A stretch of DNA of 30,902 nucleotides from an uncultured Sutterella sp. (GTDB lineage Bacteria; Pseudomonadota; Gammaproteobacteria; Burkholderiales; Burkholderiaceae_F), in contig CAAFNI010000076.1 of NCBI GenBank assembly GCA_900764215.1, positions 1 to 30,902 of the forward strand. The letters run 5' to 3'. The notes under the pieces were generated by a model. That model saw only the letters and a program-made list of their open reading frames with translations, was not told the origin of the DNA and did no database searches. Shown here in pieces: positions 22,769-30,114 of the stretch (positions within the stretch are counted from its first letter, which is position 1; every line of letters begins with the position of its first letter). A program made the translations under genes and the position numbers.

Positions 22769-25225
22769 ATGGCCAGCATTTTTAAAATCACGGCCGGCGC
22801 AGCAGTCGTTGCAACGGTTCTTTACGCAGCAGCTGGTTACCTAGCGGTACCCGCACTCGTCAAATCGACGCTTGCAGACACGCTGGGCAAACAGCTCGGG
22901 CGCAGCGTCAACATCGGCAACGTCGCCTTCAATCCGTGGACTTGGGAGTTCACACTCGAAGGACTCAAGGTCGCCGGCAAGAACGACAACCCGCCGCTTC
23001 TCTCGCTCGACCGCCTCTACATCAATGCCTCGGCTCAGACGCTCGTTGAACTTGCCCCCATTGTTGACGAAGTGACCGTTGACGGTCTCAATGCCGTTGT
23101 CGCTCTTGACGACGAAGACATTCGCAGGCTCATGAGCGGCGACGGCTCCGCTTCGAATGCTTCCGCCAAGTCCTCTCTTCCTCAAGGCGGCGGTCTTCCC
23201 GCCTTGGCCGTCTACAACATCACCGTCAAGAACTCCTCCCTTCAAGTTCTGGACAGGGCACGCGCCATCAACCAGTCTCTGACTGAATTCAATCTCGAAC
23301 TTCCCTTTGTAAGCACACTTGCAAACTCCAAAAGCAGCCTTGTAACCCCATCGCTCTCCATGAAACTCAACGGCACGCCCATCTACGCCACAGGAACCAC
23401 GCAACCCTTCGGCACCACGCTTTCGGCGCGCCTCAACATGAAAATTGCGGACCTTGATCTCGCCCCCATCTTCAAGCTCGTGCCGGCCGTCAACACGCCA
23501 GGCCTCACGCTAGAGAACGGCCGCCTATCGACCGAAGTCAACGTAGTTTTTCGCAACGCTACGGGAGGCAAACCCGGCAAGATGCTTGTCTCAGGCACAG
23601 TAACCGTAAACGATCTCACGGCTGTCCAACAGATTAGCAACCGCATCCAGCCTCTCGCATCACTTAAAAAGGCGAGCCTGCAGCTCACGGAACTCGATCT
23701 GCTTGAGCATCAAGCCACCATCGGCAACGTCACCCTGCTGGATCCCAAGCTCAACATCGTCAACACGGCCGCCGGCCTCAATCTAGAACAGACTGCCAAG
23801 GGTCCGTCATCTTCCGGCACCCCGGCCTCCTCTAGCGCATCGGCCGACACCGCTGACTGGCACTGGCGCGTTGACGCCATCCAGATCCGAAACGGCAGCG
23901 CCACCTGGAATGACGGCACCGTTAAACCTGCGGCCAAAATACCCGTCACGGCCATGAACGCCACGATCACCGGATTGACGAATGACCAAAACGCCGGCCC
24001 TGCGAAGGCTGAAGTTGGGGCCAAAGTGCTTGGCGGCACTCTGTCGGTGACTGCCGACATCGTTCCCGCACCGCTTGTCGTCAATGCCGCCATCAAGGCG
24101 AACAGCCTACAGGCCGCTCATCTTTCTTCCTACATAAGGAGTGCAACGGGTTTCGACGCCTCCGGCGCTCTGAATCTCAACGTCAGGACCGCCGTCAAAG
24201 GCTCCGCAGTCACAGGCAGCGGAAGCGCCTCTCTGGCCAGCCTGCAGATCAAAAAGGGGAAATCAACGATCGCATCAGCCAAGACCGTATCCGTCAAGCT
24301 CGGCAATCTTGATCTTGCCAAACAGTCCGTCGTCGTCGACAGCTTCCTGCTTGATACTGCCGTCCTCAACGCAAGCAAGACCACGGACGGGATCAATCTC
24401 CTTCCGTCCGAGGACAAGACCGGCAAGACGGCTGTTTCCAAGACCTCCGATCAGCAGACTCAGCAAGGAAAAGCTTGGCAGTGGAAGATTGCTTCAGCCG
24501 ACATCAAGAACTCCAAGTTCAACTTCCGCGATACAAGCGCACAGCCCATTGCCGCGATTGCCGTATCCGACATCAACGCTTCCGTGAACAACCTCTCCTC
24601 GGATAAGGGCGCCAAGAGTAGCGTGAAATTCTCCGCCGGCACGGCTGGAGGCACTCTTGCCGCCGACGGCACAATGAGGCTCTCGCCCATGTCCGTCGAA
24701 GTTGCCACAACGATCTCCGGCATCAACATGAAGTCCCTCTCCTCACTCATGACGGCCTACGCCGGCATCGGAGCCCAAAGCGGCACTCTTGAAAGCCAAG
24801 GAAAGCTCAGTCTTGCAAGCGAAAAGGACAAGCAGGTCATCGGTTGGGCTGGCGACATCAGTCTGGCGAAATTCAATATGCTCAACAGCAAGGGGCGCAC
24901 TCTAATGACGTGGAATAAAGCTGCGCTCACCGGACTGGAAGTGAAGACAACCGAACCAATCACCCTGCGCGTCAAAAAGGCTGAAATCGACCAACCGGGC
25001 ACTAGGGAAACGAACGCCGTTCGGCAACTCTCCGGACTTGCCAGCATTCTGACCGGAAAAGACAAGTACGCTCAAAAGGCAGAAAAATATCTTGGCGGCA
25101 ACATTGTGCTCAATGACGTTCGCTATGAAAACGGCAGATTCTCTGCCGAAGGCATTGACGGCAATGCCATCGCGTCAGCCCTGCTCACCAAGCTTTCAGG
25201 CGCCATGAGCGCCAAGTTACAGTAG
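22769..25225 (+). CDS. DUF748 / AsmA-like envelope protein
   Basis: The 818-residue protein has one N-terminal membrane helix (about residues 5-28), then GRSVNIGNVAFNPWTWEFTLEGLKV, the typical start of DUF748 proteins. Repeated beta-rich segments rich in Ser, Thr, Ala and Lys fill the rest. DUF748 belongs to the AsmA superfamily with TamB and YhdP, periplasm-spanning proteins implicated in moving phospholipids between membranes; a similar role here is inference. It is shorter than many DUF748 proteins. GGGAGGG ends 6 bases before the ATG, fixing the start. It is a single-gene unit between the ssrA terminator and its own terminator. Confidence 0.82.
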   Translation: MASIFKITAGAAVVATVLYAAAGYLAVPALVKSTLADTLGKQLGRSVNIGNVAFNPWTWEFTLEGLKVAGKNDNPPLLSLDRLYINASAQTLVELAPIVDEVTVDGLNAVVALDDEDIRRLMSGDGSASNASAKSSLPQGGGLPALAVYNITVKNSSLQVLDRARAINQSLTEFNLELPFVSTLANSKSSLVTPSLSMKLNGTPIYATGTTQPFGTTLSARLNMKIADLDLAPIFKLVPAVNTPGLTLENGRLSTEVNVVFRNATGGKPGKMLVSGTVTVNDLTAVQQISNRIQPLASLKKASLQLTELDLLEHQATIGNVTLLDPKLNIVNTAAGLNLEQTAKGPSSSGTPASSSASADTADWHWRVDAIQIRNGSATWNDGTVKPAAKIPVTAMNATITGLTNDQNAGPAKAEVGAKVLGGTLSVTADIVPAPLVVNAAIKANSLQAAHLSSYIRSATGFDASGALNLNVRTAVKGSAVTGSGSASLASLQIKKGKSTIASAKTVSVKLGNLDLAKQSVVVDSFLLDTAVLNASKTTDGINLLPSEDKTGKTAVSKTSDQQTQQGKAWQWKIASADIKNSKFNFRDTSAQPIAAIAVSDINASVNNLSSDKGAKSSVKFSAGTAGGTLAADGTMRLSPMSVEVATTISGINMKSLSSLMTAYAGIGAQSGTLESQGKLSLASEKDKQVIGWAGDISLAKFNMLNSKGRTLMTWNKAALTGLEVKTTEPITLRVKKAEIDQPGTRETNAVRQLSGLASILTGKDKYAQKAEKYLGGNIVLNDVRYENGRFSAEGIDGNAIASALLTKLSGAMSAKLQ

Positions 25226-25239
25226 TTCTCCAAAACGAC

Positions 25240-25274
25240 AAAAGCCCGCCTGCCTTGCGCTCGCGGGCTTTTCC
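25240..25274 (+). terminator. Intrinsic terminator between convergent genes (bidirectional)
   Basis: AAAAGCCCGC/GCGGGCTTTT with a 13-base loop. It serves the DUF748 gene and, through its flanking A run, the minus-strand nitroreductase-like gene ending at 25310. Confidence 0.83.
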
Positions 25275-25309
25275 TCAATCTCCTATTGTTGCGAAGAAGC
25301 CGCTTCGAA

Positions 25310-25942
25310 CTACTTCGGCCTGCCGACCACAACATTCATAATCGGAACAGAGCCCTTCGGGAGCGAGAGAGCCTGAGCCAAGGCGTCAACATTCATCGTC
25401 GCCCTGGGCACGCATGCGAGGTTCGCCGCTGAACAATAGAGAAGCGCGTTCTGAACGGCAATTCCCGCATCAACCGCAGCCATCTGCGCGCCGCGCTCTC
25501 CGGGCAGTTTGGCAAGATCACCCACATAAACGAGCGCAAGCGGTGCCGTCATGACAAAGTCCTGCTGCATTGCAACAAGCGGCATCAGATTCTTGTCCGT
25601 AAGCTTGATGAGCTCGTGTTCCTCATGCCTGTATGAAAAGCCCCCCCCCTTCGCCGTCACCACATAGAGGCGGATTTCCTGAAGATTGAGCGCGGTAGCC
25701 GCCGTACGCCGTCCGTCCGCACGATTCACCCCGGCCGTAGCCCAGAGCAGATTAGATAGGTCCGCCCCCGTGAGATCCTCCGCGGCATATTCGCGGACGG
25801 AATGGCGGTTCTTGAGCGCCGTCATGAGAGAACCCTCAAAAGCGAAGTCTGGCTCGGCGAGCTTGATCACATCCGTCGCCTGTGCAAGCGACGGGAGCAT
25901 GGCCGCAACAGAACTCAAAGCAATGATGCCGGTCTTCTGCAT
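25310..25942 (-). CDS. Secreted nitroreductase-family protein
   Basis: The 210-residue protein begins with a Sec signal peptide (about 1-22, MQKTGIIALSSVAAMLPSLAQA). Nitroreductase/SagB-type flavoprotein signatures follow: RHSVREYAAEDLTGADLSNLLWATAG (FMN-phosphate arginines, residues 46-71), a DAGIAVQNALLYCSAANLACVPRA helix, and the C-terminal MNVVVGRPK. Family members are usually cytoplasmic FMN enzymes using NAD(P)H, so a periplasmic form needs another electron source; its reaction is unknown. AAGGAGG 8 bases before the ATG is an excellent ribosome site. A run of nine C at 25641-25649 encodes AKGGGF. It stands alone between terminators. Confidence 0.82.
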   Translation of the reverse strand: MQKTGIIALSSVAAMLPSLAQATDVIKLAEPDFAFEGSLMTALKNRHSVREYAAEDLTGADLSNLLWATAGVNRADGRRTAATALNLQEIRLYVVTAKGGGFSYRHEEHELIKLTDKNLMPLVAMQQDFVMTAPLALVYVGDLAKLPGERGAQMAAVDAGIAVQNALLYCSAANLACVPRATMNVDALAQALSLPKGSVPIMNVVVGRPK

Positions 25943-26075
25943 ATCCGGTTCCTCCTTTGCAGAGAGATGTTTTTACCGAATGAGACTAGCACACCGCGAC
26001 AAATCCGGCGCGAGATTCTGCGCGCAGGACTTGGTCCTCACGCGTCACGCCGCAACCGGGCAAAGCCAGGCTAAA

Positions 26076-26114
26076 AAATAAAAAAAGGACCTGTACAGTA
26101 TCGTACAAGTCCTT
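26076..26114 (-). terminator. Intrinsic terminator of tRNA-Thr
   Basis: Minus strand: AAGGACTTGTAC/GTACAGGTCCTT, 12 pairs with one G-U, 6-base loop, followed by a T-rich run. Confidence 0.9.
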
Positions 26115-26131
26115 TTCCGAAAGAATCTTTG

Positions 26132-26207
26132 TGGTGCCGGAGAAGAGATTCGAACTCCCGACCTTCGCATTACGAATGCGCTGCTCTACCAGCTGAGCTA
26201 CACCGGC
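26132..26207 (-). tRNA. tRNA-Thr (anticodon CGU)
   Basis: The minus strand folds as a 76-base tRNA with encoded CCA. D arm GCTC...GAGC, anticodon stem CGCAT/ATGCG with loop TTCGTAA giving anticodon CGU for ACG codons, and T loop TTCGAAT are all present; the sequence closely follows E. coli tRNA-Thr(CGU). The acceptor stem has a U-U mismatch at positions 6-67 and the T stem has two G-U pairs, so the 3' half is less well paired than usual. It has its own promoter and terminator. Confidence 0.97.
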
Positions 26208-26257
26208 CACCATCTGTCAGTCAGTTCGAACTTAGTCGCGTCCGACTGAGGATTTGA

Positions 26258-26286
26258 ATTATGACCAAGTCCTCTACTCTTGACAA
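26258..26286 (-). promoter_or_regulatory. Promoter of tRNA-Thr
   Basis: Minus strand: -35 TTGTCA (26281-26286), 17-base spacer, -10 CATAAT (26258-26263); each box matches five of six consensus positions. The -35 lies in a 19-base palindrome. Confidence 0.7.
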
Positions 26287-26292
26287 GAGTAG
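26274..26292. promoter_or_regulatory. 19-base palindrome between divergent tRNA-Thr and tsaE
   Basis: CTACTCTTG-A-CAAGAGTAG: perfect 9-base arms around one base. It contains TTGACA on the plus strand and TTGTCA on the minus strand, so it may be two back-to-back -35 boxes or an operator. The matching plus-strand -10 (TTACAT at 26304-26309, 18-base spacer) is weak. Confidence 0.45.
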
Positions 26293-26421
26293 TTTACATT
26301 TCGTTACATCATGCCGGAGGACTGCATTTTCCATTGCAGAACGAAGCGCCTTTCTTCCTCAAGCAGCCTTCGTTCATGGGCTAAAATCTGGCTTTTGGCT
26401 CTCCAGCACCCAAGAACCGAC

Positions 26422-26922
26422 ATGGCACCCATTACCTTTGAAGCGTCCCTCCCCCATCCCGACGACACCGACAAGCTCGGCGCCCGTCTTGCCGACGCTG
26501 TTTCGAACGAAGCCGCCTGCGTCACAGATCATGGTCTGGCCATTCGTCTTCAAGGCAATCTCGGTGCAGGCAAGACGTCGCTGGTTCGAGCCATGCTACG
26601 CCGCTTCGGCTTTGCCGGCGCAGTGAAGAGCCCCACATTCTCGCTTGTCGAAACGTATCCGATCGGCGCTCTCACGCTCAATCACTTCGACTTCTATCGC
26701 TTCGAGGAACCCGAAGAGTTTGAAGACGCAGGTTTTCGCGATCTGTTCGGCCCCGGCTTCATCTGCGCCACGGAATGGACCGAAAAAGCTGCACCATATG
26801 TTCCCGAAGCAGACCTCATCGTTGAACTCGAACTTGAGGGCCTCGGACGACATGCCGTTCTAAAGGCCTGCACACCTCTCGGCGAGTCTATCGTCTCCCG
26901 CGTCCTGGAGACGAGCAAATGA
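26422..26922 (+). CDS. tsaE: tRNA t6A biosynthesis ATPase TsaE
   Basis: P-loop ATPase that works with TsaB and TsaD to place threonylcarbamoyl-adenosine at position 37 of ANN-decoding tRNAs, the class that includes the neighbouring tRNA-Thr. The protein has 166 residues. The Walker A motif GNLGAGKTS lies at 45-53, KSPTFSLVETY follows at about 69-79, and HFDFYRFEEPEEFEDAGF carries the family DxYR-like motif. The start is set by alignment; the frame is open 37 codons upstream and there is no clear Shine-Dalgarno sequence. Its stop overlaps the amiC start by four bases (ATGA), so the two are translationally coupled, a pairing common in proteobacteria. Confidence 0.95.
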   Translation: MAPITFEASLPHPDDTDKLGARLADAVSNEAACVTDHGLAIRLQGNLGAGKTSLVRAMLRRFGFAGAVKSPTFSLVETYPIGALTLNHFDFYRFEEPEEFEDAGFRDLFGPGFICATEWTEKAAPYVPEADLIVELELEGLGRHAVLKACTPLGESIVSRVLETSK

Positions 26923-28250
26923 TCGACCGCCGTCGTCTCGTGCTAGGATCCGCAGGCACGGTTCTTCTCAGCCTTGCGCCGTGGCAGATCGCCCGAGGAG
27001 CGCGCATGGTTGACGTGCGCATGTGGCCTGCCGAGGAATACACGCGAGTCACGCTCGAGTATGACTCTCCGCTCAACTTCAAATACTTTTTCGTTCGTTC
27101 CTCAAAGCCCCTGCGCCTCGTCGTCGACATCAAGGGGCTTGAGCTCACGACCACGCTCCAGAAGCAGATTGCCGCAGTAAAGCCCGACGATCCCTACATC
27201 GCCGCCATGCGCATCGGGCAGTTTCAACCCGACACGGTGCGTCTCGTGATGGATCTCAAGACCGACGTCAAGCCTGAAGTCTTTCAGCTTCAGCCCTTTG
27301 CCAATTACAAGTACCGCCTTGTCTTCGACATCTATCCCTTGCATCCGACGGACGAGATCAGCCGGCTTCTCAGCGGCCTGGAGGAAGGGAGCGAAGCGCC
27401 TGACGCAGACCCGCTCGGTTCGCTAATCGCAGGACTCGACAAGGGAAAAACCGCCTCCGCCATTACCCCTACTCTTGAAGACACCCCATCGAAGGCGCCG
27501 ACTCGGCCCGCCAAACCATCGAAGCCGGCAAAATCCTCCAAGTCCATCAAACCCAAGCTCGTCATTGTGGTCGACCCCGGGCATGGCGGAGAAGACCCCG
27601 GCGCCATTGGCCGCGGCCGCAACCGCGAAAAGACGGTAGTTCTTCAAATTGCCAAGCGGCTTGCCGCGCTCATCAACGACGATCCCGGCATGAAGGCCAT
27701 TATGACCCGCAACACGGATCATTTCGTGAGCCTTGGGGGCCGAGTCGCGATAGCCCGTCGCGCCAAAGCCCACCTGCTCGTCAGCATCCATGCCGACGCC
27801 TGGATCAAGGCGAGCGCCCGCGGCTCGAGCGTATTCTGTCTGTCCGAACGCGGCGCCACGTCCGCCGCCGCCCGTTGGCTGGCCAAAAACCAAAACGAAT
27901 CCGACTTGATCGGCGGCGTCAACATTGCAAGCGTCGACCGCCAGGTGGCGAGCGTTCTGGTCGACATGACCTCGAACTGGACCATCAGCTACAGCCTCGG
28001 ACTCGGCGCTTCGGTACTCAACGAAATGAAGGCCGTCAACCGTCTTCACAAGAAGCAGGTTGAACAGGCGGGTTTCGCCGTACTCAAAGGTCAGGGCATC
28101 CCGTCGATTCTCGTCGAAACGGCCTTCATCTCGAATCCAACCGAGGAAAAGCTTCTCATCAACGGCAAACACCAGCAAAAGATCGCCCAAGCCATCTACA
28201 ACGGCATCCGCAAGCAAGTGGCGGCCAACCCCTCTCTGCTGGCGGGATGA
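26919..28250 (+). CDS. amiC: N-acetylmuramoyl-L-alanine amidase (AmiC type)
   Basis: Zinc amidase that cuts septal peptidoglycan to separate daughter cells. The 443 residues begin with a probable Tat signal (MIDRRRLVLGSAGTVLLSLA), as in E. coli AmiA/AmiC. An AMIN domain (about 30-135) targets the division site, and a Lys/Pro/Ser-rich linker (about 165-207) leads to the Amidase_3 domain (about 209-438). Zinc ligands are visible in VDPGHGGEDPGA (His), the Glu of NREKTVV and the His of VSIHADAW; the catalytic Glu is in LVETAFISNPTEE. In E. coli such enzymes need EnvC/NlpD activators. It shares a 4-base overlap with tsaE. No terminator is seen after it. Confidence 0.95.
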   Translation: MIDRRRLVLGSAGTVLLSLAPWQIARGARMVDVRMWPAEEYTRVTLEYDSPLNFKYFFVRSSKPLRLVVDIKGLELTTTLQKQIAAVKPDDPYIAAMRIGQFQPDTVRLVMDLKTDVKPEVFQLQPFANYKYRLVFDIYPLHPTDEISRLLSGLEEGSEAPDADPLGSLIAGLDKGKTASAITPTLEDTPSKAPTRPAKPSKPAKSSKSIKPKLVIVVDPGHGGEDPGAIGRGRNREKTVVLQIAKRLAALINDDPGMKAIMTRNTDHFVSLGGRVAIARRAKAHLLVSIHADAWIKASARGSSVFCLSERGATSAAARWLAKNQNESDLIGGVNIASVDRQVASVLVDMTSNWTISYSLGLGASVLNEMKAVNRLHKKQVEQAGFAVLKGQGIPSILVETAFISNPTEEKLLINGKHQQKIAQAIYNGIRKQVAANPSLLAG

Positions 28251-28264
28251 GTGTCTACCACCTC

Positions 28265-28310
28265 CTTTCGCTCAACCTAAAAAGGCAGGGAATCACCTCT
28301 TTCGCTCAAC
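28265..28310. repeat. Direct repeat pair upstream of fba
   Basis: CTTTCGCTCAAC occurs at 28265-28276 and 28299-28310, 34 bases apart, each preceded by a similar CACCTC. Spacing of about three helical turns would suit paired protein binding, but it may be a chance duplication. Confidence 0.4.
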
Positions 28311-28330
28311 GCATTGTCCCTATACAATGC
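28311..28330. promoter_or_regulatory. Inverted repeat over a candidate fba promoter
   Basis: GCATTGT/ACAATGC, 7-base arms with a 6-base spacer. The right half contains TATACAAT, a plausible -10, about 90 bases before the fba start. No convincing -35 was found. Confidence 0.4.
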
Positions 28331-28420
28331 ATCTGATCAGTTCCGGCGGCTTGTTTGCGGCTCTCAACGCCTGCGCCGCCCTTTCATTTTTCTCTTTCAT
28401 CAGATTCGGAGTTCATCGTC

Positions 28421-29485
28421 ATGGCACTCGTCTCCATGCGTCAGTTGCTCGATCACGCCGCCGAAAACGGCTACGGCGTTCCTGCTTTCAATGTCAACAA
28501 CCTCGAACAGGTTCAGGCCATCATGGCTGCCGCGAGCGAAGTCGGCGCACCCGTGATCATGCAGGCCTCCGCCGGCGCCCGCAAGTATGCCGGCGAGCAC
28601 TTCCTTCGCCATCTGATCTCCGCTGCCGTTGAAGCCTACCCGGACATTCCCGTCTGCATGCACCAGGACCACGGACAAAGTCCCGCCGTCTGCCAAGGCG
28701 CCATCCGCATGGGCTTCACGTCCGTGATGATGGACGGCTCCCTCATGTCCGACGGCAAGACGATCTCCACTTACGACTACAACGTTGAGGTCACCCGCCG
28801 AGTCGTTGAGATGTCCCACTGCATCGGCGTTTCCGTCGAAGGTGAACTCGGTTGTCTGGGTTCTCTTGAAACGATGAAGGGGGACAAGGAAGACGGACAC
28901 GGCACCGACGCCGTCATGACCCGTGAACAGCTTCTCACAGATCCGGATCAGGCCGCCGACTTTGTCAAGGCTACTCAGCTTGACGCGCTTGCCATCGCGA
29001 TCGGCACGTCTCACGGCGCCTACAAGTTTACGCGCAAGCCCACCGGTGAAACGCTTTCCATCCAGCGCGTCAAGGAAATTCACGAACGCCTGCCGAACAC
29101 TCACCTCGTGATGCACGGTTCCTCCTCCGTTCCGCAGGAATACCTTGCCACGATCCGTCAGTTCGGCGGTGACATGCGCGAAACGTACGGCGTGCCGGTC
29201 GAAGAAATTCAGGAAGCCATCAAGCACGGCGTTCGCAAGGTCAACATCGACACGGACATCCGTCTCGCCATGACGGCCGCCACCCGCCAGTTCCTTTTCG
29301 AGAACCCCTCCAAGTTCGATCCGCGCGACTTCCTCAAGGTCGCCCGCAAGGCCGCCACGGAACTCTGCAAGCAGCGCTACCTTCAGTTCGGCTGCGAAGG
29401 CATGGGTTCTCGCATCAAGCCGCTCGCTCTCGACGTCGTGGCCGCCCGCTACGCCGACGGCACGCTCCGCCAGAACGTACTCTAA
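28421..29485 (+). CDS. fba: Class II fructose-bisphosphate aldolase
   Basis: Zinc-dependent aldolase that interconverts fructose 1,6-bisphosphate with dihydroxyacetone phosphate and glyceraldehyde 3-phosphate in glycolysis and gluconeogenesis. The 354 residues and the start MALVSMRQLLDHAAENGYGVPAFNVNN match the CbbA-like class II form of betaproteobacteria. The metal and catalytic motif HQDHG lies near residues 82-86, VEGELG near 143, the zinc histidine in GTSHGAYK, HGSSSVP near 231, and the phosphate-binding KVNIDTD. GGAG 9 bases before the ATG supports this start. A strong terminator follows. Gluconeogenic use is likely if the organism is asaccharolytic like Sutterella. Confidence 0.97.
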   Translation: MALVSMRQLLDHAAENGYGVPAFNVNNLEQVQAIMAAASEVGAPVIMQASAGARKYAGEHFLRHLISAAVEAYPDIPVCMHQDHGQSPAVCQGAIRMGFTSVMMDGSLMSDGKTISTYDYNVEVTRRVVEMSHCIGVSVEGELGCLGSLETMKGDKEDGHGTDAVMTREQLLTDPDQAADFVKATQLDALAIAIGTSHGAYKFTRKPTGETLSIQRVKEIHERLPNTHLVMHGSSSVPQEYLATIRQFGGDMRETYGVPVEEIQEAIKHGVRKVNIDTDIRLAMTAATRQFLFENPSKFDPRDFLKVARKAATELCKQRYLQFGCEGMGSRIKPLALDVVAARYADGTLRQNVL

Positions 29486-29518
29486 CCGAGCGCCTGAATT
29501 GATCGGCTGAACCAACAC

Positions 29519-29557
29519 CGCGCCCGCCCGGTCTCGCGATCGGGCGGGCGCGCTTTT
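29519..29557 (+). terminator. GC-rich intrinsic terminator of fba
   Basis: Perfect 12-base stem CGCGCCCGCCCG/CGGGCGGGCGCG with a 10-base loop, followed by C and TTTT. It ends 9 bases before the dgkA start codon. Confidence 0.85.
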
Positions 29558-29566
29558 ATCTTCATC

Positions 29567-29986
29567 ATGACCGCACCCAATTCCCACGACACGAATGCCG
29601 CCGACCTCAAGGGCAAGAAAGGGCTTCGCCGCCTCATAAACGCCACGGGCTACTCCATGAAAGGCCTTCGCGCTGCCTACCAAAATGAAGCCGCCTTCCG
29701 CGAAGAAGTGCTTCTTGCCTGCGTTCTCATTCCAACTGCATTCTTACTGCGACTTCCCGCCGTAGAAACGGTTCTTCTCATCGGCTCCGTTCTTCTGCTG
29801 ATGCTCGTAGAAATCCTCAACTCCGCCATTGAGGCGGTCGTTGACCGCATCGGCTCCGAGCTTCACCCCTTGAGCGGGCGGGCCAAGGATCTCGGCAGCG
29901 CCGCAGTCTTCATTGCGATGATCATTCTGGGCGCAACATGGCTCTTCATCGCCGTGCCCGCTCTGTGGTCGATCATGCTGAGCTGA
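29567..29986 (+). CDS. dgkA: Diacylglycerol kinase
   Basis: Small inner-membrane enzyme that phosphorylates diacylglycerol to phosphatidic acid, recycling lipid left over from envelope glycan synthesis. The protein has 139 residues (E. coli 122) with a longer polar N-terminus. The GYSMKGLRAAYQNEAAFREE surface helix, the LLMLVEILNSAIEAVVDRIGSE active-site segment with its conserved Glu and Asn residues, and the SGRAKDLGSAAVF motif identify it, with three transmembrane helices. No Shine-Dalgarno sequence precedes the ATG, and the fba terminator hairpin stands directly before it. The start could be any in-frame codon before residue about 30; the first ATG is kept. Confidence 0.95.
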   Translation: MTAPNSHDTNAADLKGKKGLRRLINATGYSMKGLRAAYQNEAAFREEVLLACVLIPTAFLLRLPAVETVLLIGSVLLLMLVEILNSAIEAVVDRIGSELHPLSGRAKDLGSAAVFIAMIILGATWLFIAVPALWSIMLS

Positions 29987-30005
29987 GCAACCTTTGCCGC
30001 TCCTC

Positions 30006-30061
30006 ATGCCGACCTAGCCAAATCCACTAGTCAAAATGCGTGGATTACGGAAGATCGGCAT
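30006..30061. promoter_or_regulatory. Nested inverted repeats before purC
   Basis: Outer arms ATGCCGA (30006-30012) and TCGGCAT (30055-30061) and inner arms AATCCAC (30021-30027) and GTGGATT (30040-30046) are all perfect and share one centre. Equal 8-base gaps separate outer and inner arms. The right outer arm abuts a possible -10, TACAAT (30062-30067). There is no T run, so a dgkA terminator is less likely than an operator or a structured leader. Confidence 0.45.
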
Positions 30062-30114
30062 TACAATGAGGTCACCCAATTTCAGTTAACCATCTCTCAA
30101 AGGGAGATTTCAAC

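Noticed and set aside
28400..29683. A 427-codon open frame on the minus strand, opposite fba and running into dgkA
   Set aside because: It crosses the fba terminator and two certain genes and has no family signature; an artefact of GC-rich codon use.
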